From: Streptomyces litmocidini
Lineage (GTDB): Bacteria; Actinomycetota; Actinomycetes; Streptomycetales; Streptomycetaceae
Direction: 5' to 3'
DNA length: 64,000 bases
NCBI RefSeq assembly: GCF_014649755.1
Contig: NZ_BMTQ01000005.1
Location: forward strand, 248,001 to 312,000
In this document: positions 20,734 to 29,907 of the stretch, piece by piece
Layout: the number at the start of each line of letters is the position of its first letter
Numbering within the stretch: position 1 is the first letter of the stretch
The notes under the pieces: generated by a model
The model's database searches: none
The model's input: only the letters and a program-made list of their open reading frames with translations
What the model was told of the DNA's origin: nothing
Program-made: the position numbers and the translations under genes

Positions 20734-22295
20734 CCCTCCGTCTGACCTGGGTCCAGCCGGAGGACCTGGTGGGCCACGAACTCCGGCAGGCGGCGGAGGA
20801 CGGCCGCGACGCGAGCGCCCCGGCGGCCCGCTGGAAGGCCGCCGGCGGTCCGCCCGCCCCGGAGGCGGCCGGCGCGTCCCGGGTCCCCCGCCCGGACCTC
20901 CGCCCCCTCGCGGAGGAACTCCTGGACACCCTGGCCTCCCTCCCCACGCCCCTGTCGGCCTGCGAACCCACAGCCCTGCCCGCCATCCAGGCCCTGGCGA
21001 CGGCCTCCGGCCCCCCTCCCGGCCCCGCGTGGGCCCGCACCGGGCGGGGCGGCGCCTCCGCCCACCCCCGTGCGGGCACCCGTCCCGCTGGTACGGGACG
21101 GGCGGGCCCACGGGACGGCGCCCCTTGCCGGGCCCAGGCTTCCGCGCCTGAACCGGCAGCCGTCCGTGCGGCGGCGCCGTGGGGTCGTGCCCACCCGTTC
21201 CGCCCCGCAGGACGCCCGCCCGCGGCGGTGCGGGACACCGCCCTCCGGGACCGGCTGCACGCCGCCTGGCTCGGGCGCGCCGTCGGGTGCCTGCTCGGCA
21301 AGCCCGTCGAGAAGCTCCCCCTCCACGCCCTCCGCGCCCTCGCCCGCGCCGCCGGCAACTGGCCCCTCGCCACCTGGTTCACCGCCCGTGGCGTCCCGCC
21401 GGAGCTGCTCGCCGCGCATCCCTGGAACCGCCGCTCCGCCGCCACCTCCCTCGCCGAGAACATCGACGGCATGCCCGAGGACGACGACCTCAACTATCCC
21501 CTCCTCAACCTGCTGCTCCTCCAGCGGTACGGCCGCGGCTTCACCACCGCCGACGTCGCCCGCCTCTGGCTCGACGAGCTCCCCGCCGGCCGCACCTTCA
21601 CGGCCGAGCGCGTCGCCTACCGCAACCTCCTGGACGGCGTGGAACCTCCGCTGACCGCCGTCCGCCGCAATCCCTTCCGCGAATGGATCGGCGCCCAGAT
21701 CCGGGCCGATGTCCACGGCTGGAGCCACCCGGGCGATCCGGTGGCCGCCGCCGCGCAGGCGCACCGGGACGCGGTGCTCACGCACACCGCGAACGGCGTC
21801 TACGGCGCCATGTTCGTCGCCGCCGCCCTCGCCACCGCCGCCACCGGCACCGTCGACGTCCACCAGGCGCTCGCCGCCGGCCTCGCCGTGGTCCCGCCGC
21901 GCTCGCGTCTGGCGGCGGCCGTCCGGCTGGGCATCACGGCGGCCCGCACCACGGCCGACTTCGACGCCGTCGTCGACCGGCTGCACGCCGAACTCGGCGG
22001 GTACCACTGGGTGCATGCCGTCCCCAACGCCGCGCTGCTCGCCGCCGCCCTCACCCACGCCGACGGCGACTTCTCCCGCTCCGTCTGCGCGGCGGTCTCG
22101 GGCGGCTGGGACACCGACTCCAACGGCGCCACCGCCGGCTCGCTCGCCGGGCTGCTCGCCGGGCATCCGGACCGGCTGCCGGAGCGCTGGACCTCCCCCC
22201 TCAAGAACCGGCTCGCGACCTCGGTGCCGTCCTTCGACGGCATCGGCTTCGACACCCTGGCCGAACTGACACACCTGGAGGCAGTACGCCCATGA
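20730..22295 (+). CDS. ADP-ribosylglycohydrolase family protein 4, with repeat-derived linker
   Basis: 521 aa. Residues 1 to about 75 form a short conserved-looking helical segment (WVQPEDLVGHELRQAAEDGR). Residues about 100-165 are Pro/Ala/Arg-rich linker coinciding with dispersed-repeat DNA. The hydrolase domain starts near 173 (AAWLGRAVGCLLGKPVEKL). Metal motifs are D251-D252-D253 (EDDDLNYPLL) and D461-x-D463 (GWDTDSNGATAGSLAGLL). It thus differs from paralogues 1 and 3 in the N-terminal motif but keeps acidic ligands. GTG 20730 overlaps the upstream stop; the stop overlaps the kinase ATG. Confidence 0.88.
   Translation: MTLRLTWVQPEDLVGHELRQAAEDGRDASAPAARWKAAGGPPAPEAAGASRVPRPDLRPLAEELLDTLASLPTPLSACEPTALPAIQALATASGPPPGPAWARTGRGGASAHPRAGTRPAGTGRAGPRDGAPCRAQASAPEPAAVRAAAPWGRAHPFRPAGRPPAAVRDTALRDRLHAAWLGRAVGCLLGKPVEKLPLHALRALARAAGNWPLATWFTARGVPPELLAAHPWNRRSAATSLAENIDGMPEDDDLNYPLLNLLLLQRYGRGFTTADVARLWLDELPAGRTFTAERVAYRNLLDGVEPPLTAVRRNPFREWIGAQIRADVHGWSHPGDPVAAAAQAHRDAVLTHTANGVYGAMFVAAALATAATGTVDVHQALAAGLAVVPPRSRLAAAVRLGITAARTTADFDAVVDRLHAELGGYHWVHAVPNAALLAAALTHADGDFSRSVCAAVSGGWDTDSNGATAGSLAGLLAGHPDRLPERWTSPLKNRLATSVPSFDGIGFDTLAELTHLEAVRP
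21060..21200. repeat. Dispersed repeat-related segment (inside a CDS)
   Basis: Includes the hairpin CCCGTCCCG-CTGGTA-CGGGACGGG (21080-21103) and then sequence close to the spacer of the 29.6-kb island (ACGGCGCCCCTTGCCGGG, then GGCTTCCGCGCC). It forms the linker of ADP-ribosylglycohydrolase 4. Confidence 0.6.
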
Positions 22296-23212
22296 CCAGC
22301 ATCGTCGTGCTCGGCAGCACGAACATGGATCTCGTCGTCCACGTGCCGCGGACCCCCGCCCTCGGTGAGACGGTCACCGGCCGCTCCTTCCGTACGATCC
22401 CCGGCGGCAAGGGCGCCAACCAGGCCGTCGCCGCCGCCCGCGCGGGCGCCGAGGTGGCGATGATCGGCGTGGTCGGCGCCGACGAGTTCGGGCCGCGGCT
22501 CCGCGCCGCCCTGGAGCACTGCGCGGTGGACACCGACCTCCTGCGCACCGCCGAGGGCCCCTCCGGCACCGCCCACGTCGTGGTCGACGACGAGGGCGGC
22601 AACGCGATCGTCGTCGTCCCCGGCGCCAACGGCACCCTCACCTCCCTCACCCACGGCGACGAGGCCCTCATCGGCACCGCCGACACCCTGCTCCTCCAAC
22701 TCGAACTCCCCCTCTCCGTCGTCGTCGAGGGCGCCGTAACCGCCCGCCGGCTCGGCGTCCGCACCGTCCTCACCCCCGCTCCCGCGCAGCCGCTTCCGCC
22801 GGAACTCCTCGCCGCCACGGACCTGTTGGTTCCGAACGAGCACGAGGCCGCCGCGCTCACCGGGCTCACCGACCCGCGCGAGGCCGCCCGGGCCCTGCTG
22901 CGGGACGTCCCCGAGGTGGTCGTCACGCTGGGCGCGGCCGGCAGCCTGTACGCGGTGCGCGGCGCCGAGCCGGTCGCCGTGCCCGCGCCCCGGGTCCGGG
23001 CCGTGGACACCACGGGAGCGGGCGACACCTTCGTCGGCGCCCTGGCGGTGGCCCTCGGCGAGGGCCGTCCCGCCCCGGAGGCCCTGGCCTGGGCGCAGAC
23101 GGCCGCCGCGCTCTCCGTCCGGCGCGAGGGCGCGTCGACCTCGATGCCGTACCGCGTCGAGATCGAGGACGCCTTCCGCTCTCCCGGCATCCTGGAGGCC
23201 GACGCCGTATGA
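22292..23212 (+). CDS. rbsK: Ribokinase (PfkB family)
   Basis: 306 aa. It phosphorylates ribose (or a close sugar) at O5 with ATP. PfkB signature 1 is PGGKGANQAVAAARAG (about 34-49). The catalytic signature 2 is DTTGAGDTFVGAL, with the base Asp in GAGD. Start STNMDLVVHVPR is typical of ribokinase proper. ATG overlaps the upstream stop and the stop overlaps the next ATG. In this operon it probably traps ribose released by the glycohydrolases as ribose-5-phosphate; that link is inference. No ribose transporter is nearby. Confidence 0.88.
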   Translation: MTSIVVLGSTNMDLVVHVPRTPALGETVTGRSFRTIPGGKGANQAVAAARAGAEVAMIGVVGADEFGPRLRAALEHCAVDTDLLRTAEGPSGTAHVVVDDEGGNAIVVVPGANGTLTSLTHGDEALIGTADTLLLQLELPLSVVVEGAVTARRLGVRTVLTPAPAQPLPPELLAATDLLVPNEHEAAALTGLTDPREAARALLRDVPEVVVTLGAAGSLYAVRGAEPVAVPAPRVRAVDTTGAGDTFVGALAVALGEGRPAPEALAWAQTAAALSVRREGASTSMPYRVEIEDAFRSPGILEADAV

Positions 23213-24447
23213 CCGTCCACGCCCCGGCCACCCCGCCGGACCCCACGGCCGCCGAGCACCCGGCGGCGCCCCTGCACGGACTGCGCGTCCTGGATCTCGC
23301 GACCCTCTTCGCCGGCCCCCTCGCGGCCATGATGCTGGGCGACTTCGGGGCCGACGTCGTCAAGGTCGAGCATCCCCGCAAGCCGGATCCGTCCCGGGGC
23401 CACGGCCCCGCCAAGGACGGCATCGGCCTGTGGTGGAAGGTCCTCGGCCGCAACAAGCGGGCGATCACCCTCGATCTGTCCTCGCCGGGCGGCCGCGACA
23501 CCCTCCTCGCCCTCGCCGCCGACGCGGACGTGATCGTGGAGAACTTCCGTCCGGGCACCCTGGAGCGCTGGGGCCTGGGCTGGGAGGAGCTGTCCGCCGT
23601 CAATCCGCGTCTGGTCCTGGCCCGGGTCACCGGCTTCGGCCAGTTCGGTCCGTACGCCCACCGTCCCGGCTTCGGCACCCTCGCCGAGGCGATGAGCGGC
23701 TTCGCCGCCATCACCGGCGAGCCGGACGGCCCGCCGACCCTGCCGCCCTTCGGCCTGGCCGACTCGATCGCCGCCCTCGCCACGGCGTACGCGGTGATGA
23801 CCGCGCTCACCGCCAGGACGACGACCGGACGCGGCCAGGTCGTCGACATGGCGATCATCGAACCGATGCTCTCCGTCATCGGACCCCACCCCCTCTGGTA
23901 CGACCAGCTCGGTTACGTCCAGCCCCGGACCGGCAACCGCTCCCGCAACAACGCCCCGCGCAACACCTACCGGACCGCCGACGGCTCCTGGGTCGCCGTC
24001 TCCACCTCCGCCCAGTCGATCGCCGAGCGGGTGCTGCGGCTCGTCGGCCGTCCGGAGCTGATCGACGAGCCGTGGTTCGCCGACGGCACGGGCCGGGCCG
24101 AGCACGCGGACGTCCTCGACGAGGCGGTCGGCGCCTGGATCGCCCGGCGCACCCGCGACGAGGCGATGGCGGCCTTCGAGAAGGCGGAGGCGGCCATCGC
24201 CCCCGTCTACGACGTCCGGGACGTCGTGGACGATCCCCAGTACCGGGCGCTCCGCACCGTGACCGAGGTGGAGGACCCCGAACTCGGCACGATCAAGATG
24301 CAGAACGTCCTCTTCCGCCTCTCCGAGACCCCCGGCGCCATCCGCTGGGCCGGCCGGCCGCACGGCGCCGACACGGGCGCCGTCCTCTCCGAACTCGGCC
24401 TCACCCCCGCCGAGATCGACGCCCTCCGCGAGCAAGGAGCGGTATGA
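23209..24447 (+). CDS. Class III CoA-transferase (CaiB/BaiF family)
   Basis: 412 aa, full length. These enzymes move CoA between carboxylic acids through an Asp-anhydride intermediate. Recognisable blocks are LDLATLFAGPLAAMMLGDFG, ADVVKVEHPRKPDPSRG, the NKRAITLDLSSPGGRD strand and VARVTGFGQFGPY-like sequence (LARVTGFGQFGPYAHRPGFG). The acid substrate cannot be read from sequence. It overlaps the kinase and the lyase genes by 4 bp each, so the carboxylate activated here is probably the one cleaved by the downstream lyase. Confidence 0.9.
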   Translation: MTVHAPATPPDPTAAEHPAAPLHGLRVLDLATLFAGPLAAMMLGDFGADVVKVEHPRKPDPSRGHGPAKDGIGLWWKVLGRNKRAITLDLSSPGGRDTLLALAADADVIVENFRPGTLERWGLGWEELSAVNPRLVLARVTGFGQFGPYAHRPGFGTLAEAMSGFAAITGEPDGPPTLPPFGLADSIAALATAYAVMTALTARTTTGRGQVVDMAIIEPMLSVIGPHPLWYDQLGYVQPRTGNRSRNNAPRNTYRTADGSWVAVSTSAQSIAERVLRLVGRPELIDEPWFADGTGRAEHADVLDEAVGAWIARRTRDEAMAAFEKAEAAIAPVYDVRDVVDDPQYRALRTVTEVEDPELGTIKMQNVLFRLSETPGAIRWAGRPHGADTGAVLSELGLTPAEIDALREQGAV

Positions 24448-25319
24448 GCCCCCTCAGCGGCCCCGCGGAGGACGAACGGACGCGTGCCGGCGAGCCCACG
24501 GGCGCGCCCTCCCCGGCACGCCCCCTGGCCCCCCTCACCTGGCTGTACGCCCCCGGCGACCGCCCCGAGGTCGTCCGCAAGGCCCTGTCCTCCGGCGCCG
24601 ACGTCGTGATCGTCGATCTGGAGGACGCGGTCGCCCCGCAACGCAAGGCGTACGCCCTCGACGCCACGGCCGATCTCCTCGCGGACGTCCACCCCGTCCC
24701 GGTCCACGTCCGCGTCCACACAGCGCGCGACATCCCCACCCTGGCCCCCCTCCCCGGCCTCTGCGGTCTCCGTGTGCCCAAGGTGACACACGCCACTGAC
24801 ATCCACCGGATCGCCCGCCTCGCCCCGGGCCTGCCCCTCTACCCGCTCCTGGAGAACGCCCTCGCCGTGGAGCACGCCTACGCGATCGCCACCGCCCATC
24901 CCTCCGTCCGCGGCATCGCCCTCGGCGAGGCCGACCTCCGCGCCGACCTGGGGGTGCGGGAGGACGGCGGCCTCGACTGGCCGCGCGGACGCGTGGTGGT
25001 CGCGGCCCGCGCGGCCGCCCTCCCCCCGCCGGCCCAGTCCGTCCATCCGGACGTCCGCGACCTGGAGGCGCTGGCGGCCGGCTGCGCCCGGGGCCGGGCC
25101 ATGGGCTTCTTCGGCCGGGCGGCCATCCACCCCCGTCAGCTCCCGGTCATCGAACGCGCCTACTTCCCCACCCCGGAGGAGGTGGAGGCGGCCCGTGAGG
25201 TCGTCGAGGCGGCCGCGACCGGGCAGGGCGCCCTCGCCCTGCCGAACGGCCGCTTCGTCGACGCCGCGGTGGTGGAGGGCGCCCACCGGGTCCTCTCCCT
25301 CGCGGCCCGCGCCGGCTGA
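24444..25319 (+). CDS. CoA-ester lyase (CitE/HpcH-HpaI superfamily)
   Basis: 291-aa TIM-barrel lyase. It splits a 3-hydroxyacyl-CoA such as malyl-, methylmalyl- or citramalyl-CoA. Features are LYAPGDRPEVVRKAL at the start, the metal-binding VIVDLEDAVAP, VRVHTA, GLRVPKV, the ALGEADLRADLGV acidic loop and MGFFGRAAIHPRQLPVI near the end. The first 25 residues are an Ala/Pro-rich extension. Last gene of the seven-gene operon and followed by a hairpin. Together with the CoA-transferase it suggests breakdown of a C4-C5 hydroxyacid; the exact acid is unknown. Confidence 0.88.
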   Translation: MSPLSGPAEDERTRAGEPTGAPSPARPLAPLTWLYAPGDRPEVVRKALSSGADVVIVDLEDAVAPQRKAYALDATADLLADVHPVPVHVRVHTARDIPTLAPLPGLCGLRVPKVTHATDIHRIARLAPGLPLYPLLENALAVEHAYAIATAHPSVRGIALGEADLRADLGVREDGGLDWPRGRVVVAARAAALPPPAQSVHPDVRDLEALAAGCARGRAMGFFGRAAIHPRQLPVIERAYFPTPEEVEAAREVVEAAATGQGALALPNGRFVDAAVVEGAHRVLSLAARAG

Positions 25320-25340
25320 CCCGTACCCCCGCATGCGGAA

Positions 25341-25372
25341 GGGCCGCCGGAACCTCTCGGTCCCAGCGGCCC
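25341..25372. terminator. Hairpin between the ADPRH operon and lgt
   Basis: GGGCCGC at 25341-25347 pairs with GCGGCCC at 25366-25372; further G/C pairing is possible inside. Located between convergent genes. Confidence 0.6.
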
Positions 25373-25387
25373 TCGACGTACGGCCGG

Positions 25388-26398
25388 TCAGCTCTTGGCG
25401 GCCGACCCGGCGCCGTGACCGGCGCCGTCGCCCTCGGTCCCGTCCTCGGTCCCGTCCCCGGGCCCGGCGGCCCGGTCCTCGGCGGCGGCCCGGTCCTCGC
25501 CGGCCCCGGCCGCGTCGGTGACGTCGGCGGTCCCGGCGGTCTCGGCGCCCTCGACGGCGTCCGTCTTCCCGGCGGTCTTCTCCGCGGCCCTCGGCTCCAC
25601 GATCTCCTCGCGGCCGGGCCGGAGGCGGGCCGAGACCACCAGGTAGACGACGGCCAGCAGGCCGACGACGATCGCGGTCCACACGTTGAGCCGCAAGCCC
25701 AGGATGTGGTGCGCCTCGTCGACGCGCAGCGCCTCCGTCCACACGCGGCCCGAGCAGTACGCGGCGACGTACAGGGCGAAGGCCCGCCCGTGGCCGAGCT
25801 TGAAGCGGCGGTCGGCCCAGATGACGAGGAAGCCGACGGCGACGTTCCACAGGGACTCGTACAGGAAGGTCGGGTGGTAGAGCCCGGCCTCGCGGTTCGT
25901 CCCCTCGGTGATCTTCAGCGCCCACGGCACGTCGGTCGGCTTGCCGTACAGCTCCTGGTTGAACCAGTTGCCCCAGCGGCCGATGGCCTGGGCGAAGGCG
26001 ATGCCGGGGGCGATGACGTCCGCGTACACGGGCAGGGAGATCCCGCGCCGACGACAGCCGATCCAGGCGCCCACCGCGCCGAGCGCGATGGCGCCCCAGA
26101 TGCCGAGGCCGCCCTCCCAGATCTTGAAGGCGTCGACCCAGTTCTCACCCTCGCTGAAGTACAGCTGGTAGTCGGTGATCACGTGGTAGAGGCGTCCGCC
26201 GACGAGGCCGAAGGGCACCGCCCAGACGGCGATGTCGGCCACGGTGCCGGCGGTGCCGCCCCGGGCGATCCAGCGCTTGTTGCCGAGCCAGACGGCGACG
26301 AAGACACCGATGATGATGCAGAAGGCATAGCCGCGAAGCGGGATCGGTCCGAGGTGGATCACGCCGGTCGACGGGCTGGGAATGTAGGCAAGGTCCAT
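25388..26398 (-). CDS. lgt: Prolipoprotein diacylglyceryl transferase
   Basis: 336-aa polytopic membrane enzyme that attaches diacylglycerol to the lipobox Cys of prolipoproteins. It has PLRGYAFCIIIG at the first helix, LVGGRLYHVITDY and the family signature GRWGNWFNQELYG with the catalytic Arg. The last ~70 residues are a Glu/Ala/Gly/Asp-rich hydrophilic tail on the cytoplasmic side, not needed in shorter homologues. ATG 26398 was chosen because the upstream frame extension is out of character. It follows the thiol oxidoreductase gene in the same direction. Confidence 0.95.
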   Translation of the reverse strand: MDLAYIPSPSTGVIHLGPIPLRGYAFCIIIGVFVAVWLGNKRWIARGGTAGTVADIAVWAVPFGLVGGRLYHVITDYQLYFSEGENWVDAFKIWEGGLGIWGAIALGAVGAWIGCRRRGISLPVYADVIAPGIAFAQAIGRWGNWFNQELYGKPTDVPWALKITEGTNREAGLYHPTFLYESLWNVAVGFLVIWADRRFKLGHGRAFALYVAAYCSGRVWTEALRVDEAHHILGLRLNVWTAIVVGLLAVVYLVVSARLRPGREEIVEPRAAEKTAGKTDAVEGAETAGTADVTDAAGAGEDRAAAEDRAAGPGDGTEDGTEGDGAGHGAGSAAKS

Positions 26399-26475
26399 GA
26401 CAGGACCGACGCTACCCTGCCGGGAGGGCAGGACGGCAGCCCACCCGGCAACTTCTGGGTAACCAATCCGGCGCG

Positions 26476-27297
26476 TCAGCTCCCCGACGGGGAGGCGGTG
26501 CCCGGCTCCTTGCCCTTGTTGGCCTCGGCGACCCACTTCTTCAGGTTCGCCGGGGAGATCTGCTCGTTCCCCTTGGTCGGGAAGATCGATTCTCCGTTGA
26601 GGAGGACGGACGGGGTGCCGCGGAAGCCGCCGTTCTGGAAGGCCTCGTGCGACTTCTTCACCCAGCCGTCGTGCGTGCCGTCGTTCACGCAGCTGCGGAA
26701 GGCCGGCGTGTCGAGCCCCGGCACCTTCGCCGCCAGCTCGATCAGCTTGGCGTTCTTCCCGTAGGCGTCGTCCGTCTCCGGCGGCTGGTTGACGTAGAGC
26801 GTGTCGTGGTACGCGGTGAACTTCCCCGCGTCCTGGGCGCACGCCGCCGCGTTCGCCGCGCGCAGCGAGCCGCTGCCGCCCATGTTCCCGTCGATGAGGG
26901 TGGCGAGGTGGTAGTCGACCTTGAGCGCGCCGGAGGCCTGGAGCTCGTGGACGGCGTCCCGCATGACGTTCTCGAACTGGGCGCAGGCCGGGCAGCGGAA
27001 GTCCTCCCAGACGGCGAGCGTCGACGGGGCGCCCGCCTGGCCCGTGGGGATGGCGGGCTTGCCGTCCTCGTTCGTCGCCGCGGTCGGCGCGACCACCGGT
27101 CCGGCCTTGTCCGATCCGCTGTTCTTGTCGCCGCCCGCGGCGATCACGCCGACGACGGCGGCCAGGCCGAGGACGCCGACCACGGCCGCCGACACGATCA
27201 GGACGCGTCGCTGCTTCTCGCGGGCCTTGTCGCGCTCGCGCTGCTCCTTGAGCCGATCCCGGGCGTTCTGCGTACCGTTCCGCTTGTTCTCGCTCAC
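26476..27297 (-). CDS. Membrane-anchored DsbA-family thiol oxidoreductase
   Basis: 273 aa. A basic cytoplasmic N-terminus with an Arg/Lys/Glu coiled-coil-like stretch precedes one transmembrane segment (about 32-54); the rest is an extracytoplasmic thioredoxin-like domain with the C102-P-A-C105 active site (WEDFRCPACAQFE). Two more Cys (in AACAQDAG and FRSCVND) may form a structural disulfide. cis-Pro loop: FRGTPSVLLNG. GTG 27297 fits the SENKRNGTQ start seen in such proteins; an in-frame start lies at 27324. It is a paralogue of the gene at 57876. Role: probably disulfide formation in exported proteins. Confidence 0.9.
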   Translation of the reverse strand: MSENKRNGTQNARDRLKEQRERDKAREKQRRVLIVSAAVVGVLGLAAVVGVIAAGGDKNSGSDKAGPVVAPTAATNEDGKPAIPTGQAGAPSTLAVWEDFRCPACAQFENVMRDAVHELQASGALKVDYHLATLIDGNMGGSGSLRAANAAACAQDAGKFTAYHDTLYVNQPPETDDAYGKNAKLIELAAKVPGLDTPAFRSCVNDGTHDGWVKKSHEAFQNGGFRGTPSVLLNGESIFPTKGNEQISPANLKKWVAEANKGKEPGTASPSGS

Positions 27298-27311
27298 GCC
27301 CCAGGCAACGA

Positions 27312-27341
27312 ACCGGGGAGGCACATCCGCGCCTCCCCGGT
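27312..27341 (-). terminator. Hairpin after trpA
   Basis: ACCGGGGAGGC pairs with GCCTCCCCGGT (11 bp, 8-nt loop) just downstream of the trpA stop. Confidence 0.7.
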
Positions 27342-27361
27342 CCCAGATCCACCCGATCGGG

Positions 27362-28180
27362 CTACGAAGCGCGGCGGACGCCCTCGGCGAGTTCGGCCGC
27401 CAGTTCCCTTACGGCGGTGAGCCCGGCCGCCTCGTCACCGTCGGCGTCGAGGATCCGCTGCACGAAGGCGGAGCCGACGATGACGCCGTCGGCGAAGCCG
27501 GCGACCTCCTTCGCCTGCCTGGCGTTGGAGACGCCGAGCCCGACGCACACCGGCAGGTCGGAGGTGGCGCGGGTGCGGCGGACCAGGTCGGCCGCCTGCT
27601 CGCCGACCGACTCGCGGGTGCCGGTGACGCCCATGAGCGAGGCGGCGTAGACGAAGCCGGAGCCGGCGGCGGTGATGGTGGCGAGGCGCTCGTCCTTGCT
27701 GCTGGGCGCGACGACGAAGACGGTCGCGAGACCGTGCTTGTCGGCGTGCTCCCGCCAGACGGCGGACTCCTGGACCGGCAGGTCGGGCAGGATGCAGCCC
27801 GCGCCGCCGGCCTCGGCGAGCTCCTCGGTGAAGCGCTCGATGCCGTACCGGTCGATCGGGTTCCAGTAGGTCATGACGAGGACCGGCTTGCCGGTGGCCC
27901 CGTGGGCCTCGCGGACCGTCCGCATGACGTCGGCGATCTTCACGCCGCCGCGCAGCGCGATGTCGTCGGCGGTCTGGATGACCGGCCCGTCGAGGACCGG
28001 GTCGCTGTGCGGGAGCCCGACCTCGACCACGTCGGCGCCGCCGTCGAAGACGGCCTTGATCGCGGCGATCCCGCCGTCGACGGTCGGGAAGCCGGCCGGC
28101 AGGTACGCGATGAGCGCGGCCCGGTCCTCGGCCCCGGCGGCGGCGAGGGTGTCGCTGAGCAGCTGGATGTTGCCGGTCAC
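27362..28180 (-). CDS. trpA: Tryptophan synthase alpha subunit
   Basis: 272 aa. It cleaves indole-3-glycerol phosphate to indole, which tunnels to TrpB. Catalytic acids are in place: E53 (VEVGLP) and D60 (HSDPVLDGP). Note PHSDP instead of the common PFSDP. The phosphate-binding loops GVTGTR and VGLGVSN are present. Its ATG overlaps the trpB stop by 4 bp, the usual trpBA coupling. Terminated by the hairpin at 27312. Confidence 0.97.
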   Translation of the reverse strand: MTGNIQLLSDTLAAAGAEDRAALIAYLPAGFPTVDGGIAAIKAVFDGGADVVEVGLPHSDPVLDGPVIQTADDIALRGGVKIADVMRTVREAHGATGKPVLVMTYWNPIDRYGIERFTEELAEAGGAGCILPDLPVQESAVWREHADKHGLATVFVVAPSSKDERLATITAAGSGFVYAASLMGVTGTRESVGEQAADLVRRTRATSDLPVCVGLGVSNARQAKEVAGFADGVIVGSAFVQRILDADGDEAAGLTAVRELAAELAEGVRRAS

Positions 28181-29460
28181 TTGGCGTCCCCCTGGATCTC
28201 GGCGGTGCCCGCCTGGTTCGCGGCCACCTCGGCGTCGGTGTCGTACAACCCGAAGTAGCGAGCGGCGGTGTCCATGTCCTTGTCGCCGCGCCCGGAGAGG
28301 TTCACGAGGAGCAGGGCGTCCTTGCCGAGCTCCTTGCCGACCTCCAGGGCCCCGGCGAGGGCGTGCGCCGACTCGATGGCCGGGATGATGCCCTCGGTGC
28401 GGGAGAGCAGCCGCAGCGCCTGCATGGCGGCGTCGTCGGTGACGGCCCGGTACTCGCCCCGCCCGCTGTCCTTCAGGTACGCGTGCTCGGGTCCGATGCC
28501 GGGGTAGTCGAGTCCGGCGGAGATCGAGTACGGCTCGGTGATCTGGCCCTCCTCGTCCTGGAGGACGTAGGAGCGGGACCCGTGCAGGATGCCGGGCTCG
28601 CCGGCGGTGAGGGTGGCCGCGTGCTCCCCGGTCTCGACGCCGTGGCCGGCCGGCTCGCAGCCGATCAGGCGCACGTCCGCGTCCGGGACGAAGGCGTGGA
28701 AGAGCCCGATGGCGTTGGAGCCGCCGCCGACGCAGGCGATGGCCGCGTCGGGCAGCCGCCCTGCGCGCTCCAGGATCTGGCGGCGGGCCTCGACGCCGAT
28801 GACCCGGTGGAAGTCGCGGACCATGGCGGGGAAGGGGTGCGGACCGGCGACGGTGCCGAACAGGTAGTGCGTCCGGTCCACGTTGGCGACCCAGTCGCGG
28901 AAGGCCTCGTTGATGGCGTCCTTGAGGGTGCGGCTGCCGGACTTCACGGCGACGACCTCGGCGCCGAGCATCCGCATCCGGGCCACGTTGAGGGCCTGGC
29001 GCTGGGTGTCGATCTCGCCCATGTAGATGGTGCAGTCGAGGCCGAAGAGGGCGCAGGCGGTGGCCGTGGCCACGCCGTGCTGACCGGCGCCGGTCTCGGC
29101 GATGACCCGGGTCTTGCCCATGCGCCTGGTCAGCAGGGCCTGGCCGAGCACGTTGTTGATCTTGTGCGAGCCGGTGTGGTTGAGGTCCTCGCGCTTGAGG
29201 AAGATCCGGGCGCCGCCGGCGTGCTCGGCGAACCGGGGCACCTCCGTGAGGGCGCTCGGGCGGCCGGTGTAGTCGACCATGAGGGCGTTGAGCTCGCGGG
29301 CGAACTCGGGGTCGGACTTGGCCTTCTCGTACTCGACGGCGACCTCGTCGACGGCGGCGACGAGGGCCTCCGGGATGAACTTGCCGCCGTAGGCGCCGAA
29401 GTAGCCCTCCGGGCTGGGGACCTGGCCTTCCAGGTCCGGGATGAAGAACTCGCTGGACAT
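28177..29460 (-). CDS. trpB: Tryptophan synthase beta subunit
   Basis: 427 aa. PLP enzyme that condenses indole with serine. The Schiff-base lysine is K100 in HTGSHKINN. The phosphate loop is GGGSNAIG and the Glu-containing AETGAGQHG motif follows the Lys. ATG 29460 gives the standard [12 protein letters not shown] start; the longer in-frame extension runs into repeat DNA. About 450 bp of repeat-rich sequence separates it from trpM upstream. Confidence 0.97.
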   Translation of the reverse strand: MSSEFFIPDLEGQVPSPEGYFGAYGGKFIPEALVAAVDEVAVEYEKAKSDPEFARELNALMVDYTGRPSALTEVPRFAEHAGGARIFLKREDLNHTGSHKINNVLGQALLTRRMGKTRVIAETGAGQHGVATATACALFGLDCTIYMGEIDTQRQALNVARMRMLGAEVVAVKSGSRTLKDAINEAFRDWVANVDRTHYLFGTVAGPHPFPAMVRDFHRVIGVEARRQILERAGRLPDAAIACVGGGSNAIGLFHAFVPDADVRLIGCEPAGHGVETGEHAATLTAGEPGILHGSRSYVLQDEEGQITEPYSISAGLDYPGIGPEHAYLKDSGRGEYRAVTDDAAMQALRLLSRTEGIIPAIESAHALAGALEVGKELGKDALLLVNLSGRGDKDMDTAARYFGLYDTDAEVAANQAGTAEIQGDAK

Positions 29461-29907
29461 GCGGATGCTCCTCGCGGGGCGGGTGCCCCGGGATACGTGG
29501 GGTCGATGGTCACGGTATGCGCGCGAGCCACTCGTGTACGGCACCGCCGTGGCCCCCGTCGCGGGCGGCGCCCCCACCGTTGTGGGCGGTCGTTCCGCCG
29601 GGGCGGGGGGGGTCCCCCTGCTCGAGCGAAGCCGAGAGCTCGGGGGGAGGGTGGGCACGACGGAACGGCGCCCTTGCCGGCGTCCGAGGCTCCCGCGCCC
29701 GGGCACGCACCGAACGTGCGCCGCACGCGGGGTGCGGGCCCGGGCGCGGAACGCGGAGGCGCCGCTGAGGGGCGCCGTCCCGTGTGCCCACCCTCCCCCG
29801 AGCTCTCGGCTTCGCTCGAGCAGGGGGGACCCCCCGCCCCGGCGGGACGATTGCCCACACGGGGGGGGGGACGGCGGGGTGCGGGACGGGCGTCCGTCGC
29901 CGGACGG
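29461..29907. other. trpM-trpB intergenic region with repeat island
   Basis: A 447-bp stretch without a gene inside the trp cluster. Most of it is the inverted-repeat island at 29582-29858. A small hairpin (CGTCCG-TCGC-CGGACG, near 29890-29905) lies just after the trpM stop. Any trpB transcript starting at trpC must cross these structures. Confidence 0.7.
29582..29858. repeat. 277-bp inverted-repeat island (two copies of a dispersed repeat)
   Basis: The left arm (29582-29673) and right arm (29770-29858) are about 90% identical in inverse orientation by eye. Each contains the core CTGCTCGAGCGAAGCCGAGA followed by GCTCGGGGGAGGGTGGGCAC and GGCGCCC. The spacer is itself partly inverted (CGCGCCCGGGC against GCCCGGGCGCG). 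Related copies lie at 18149 and 46105. Confidence 0.85.
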
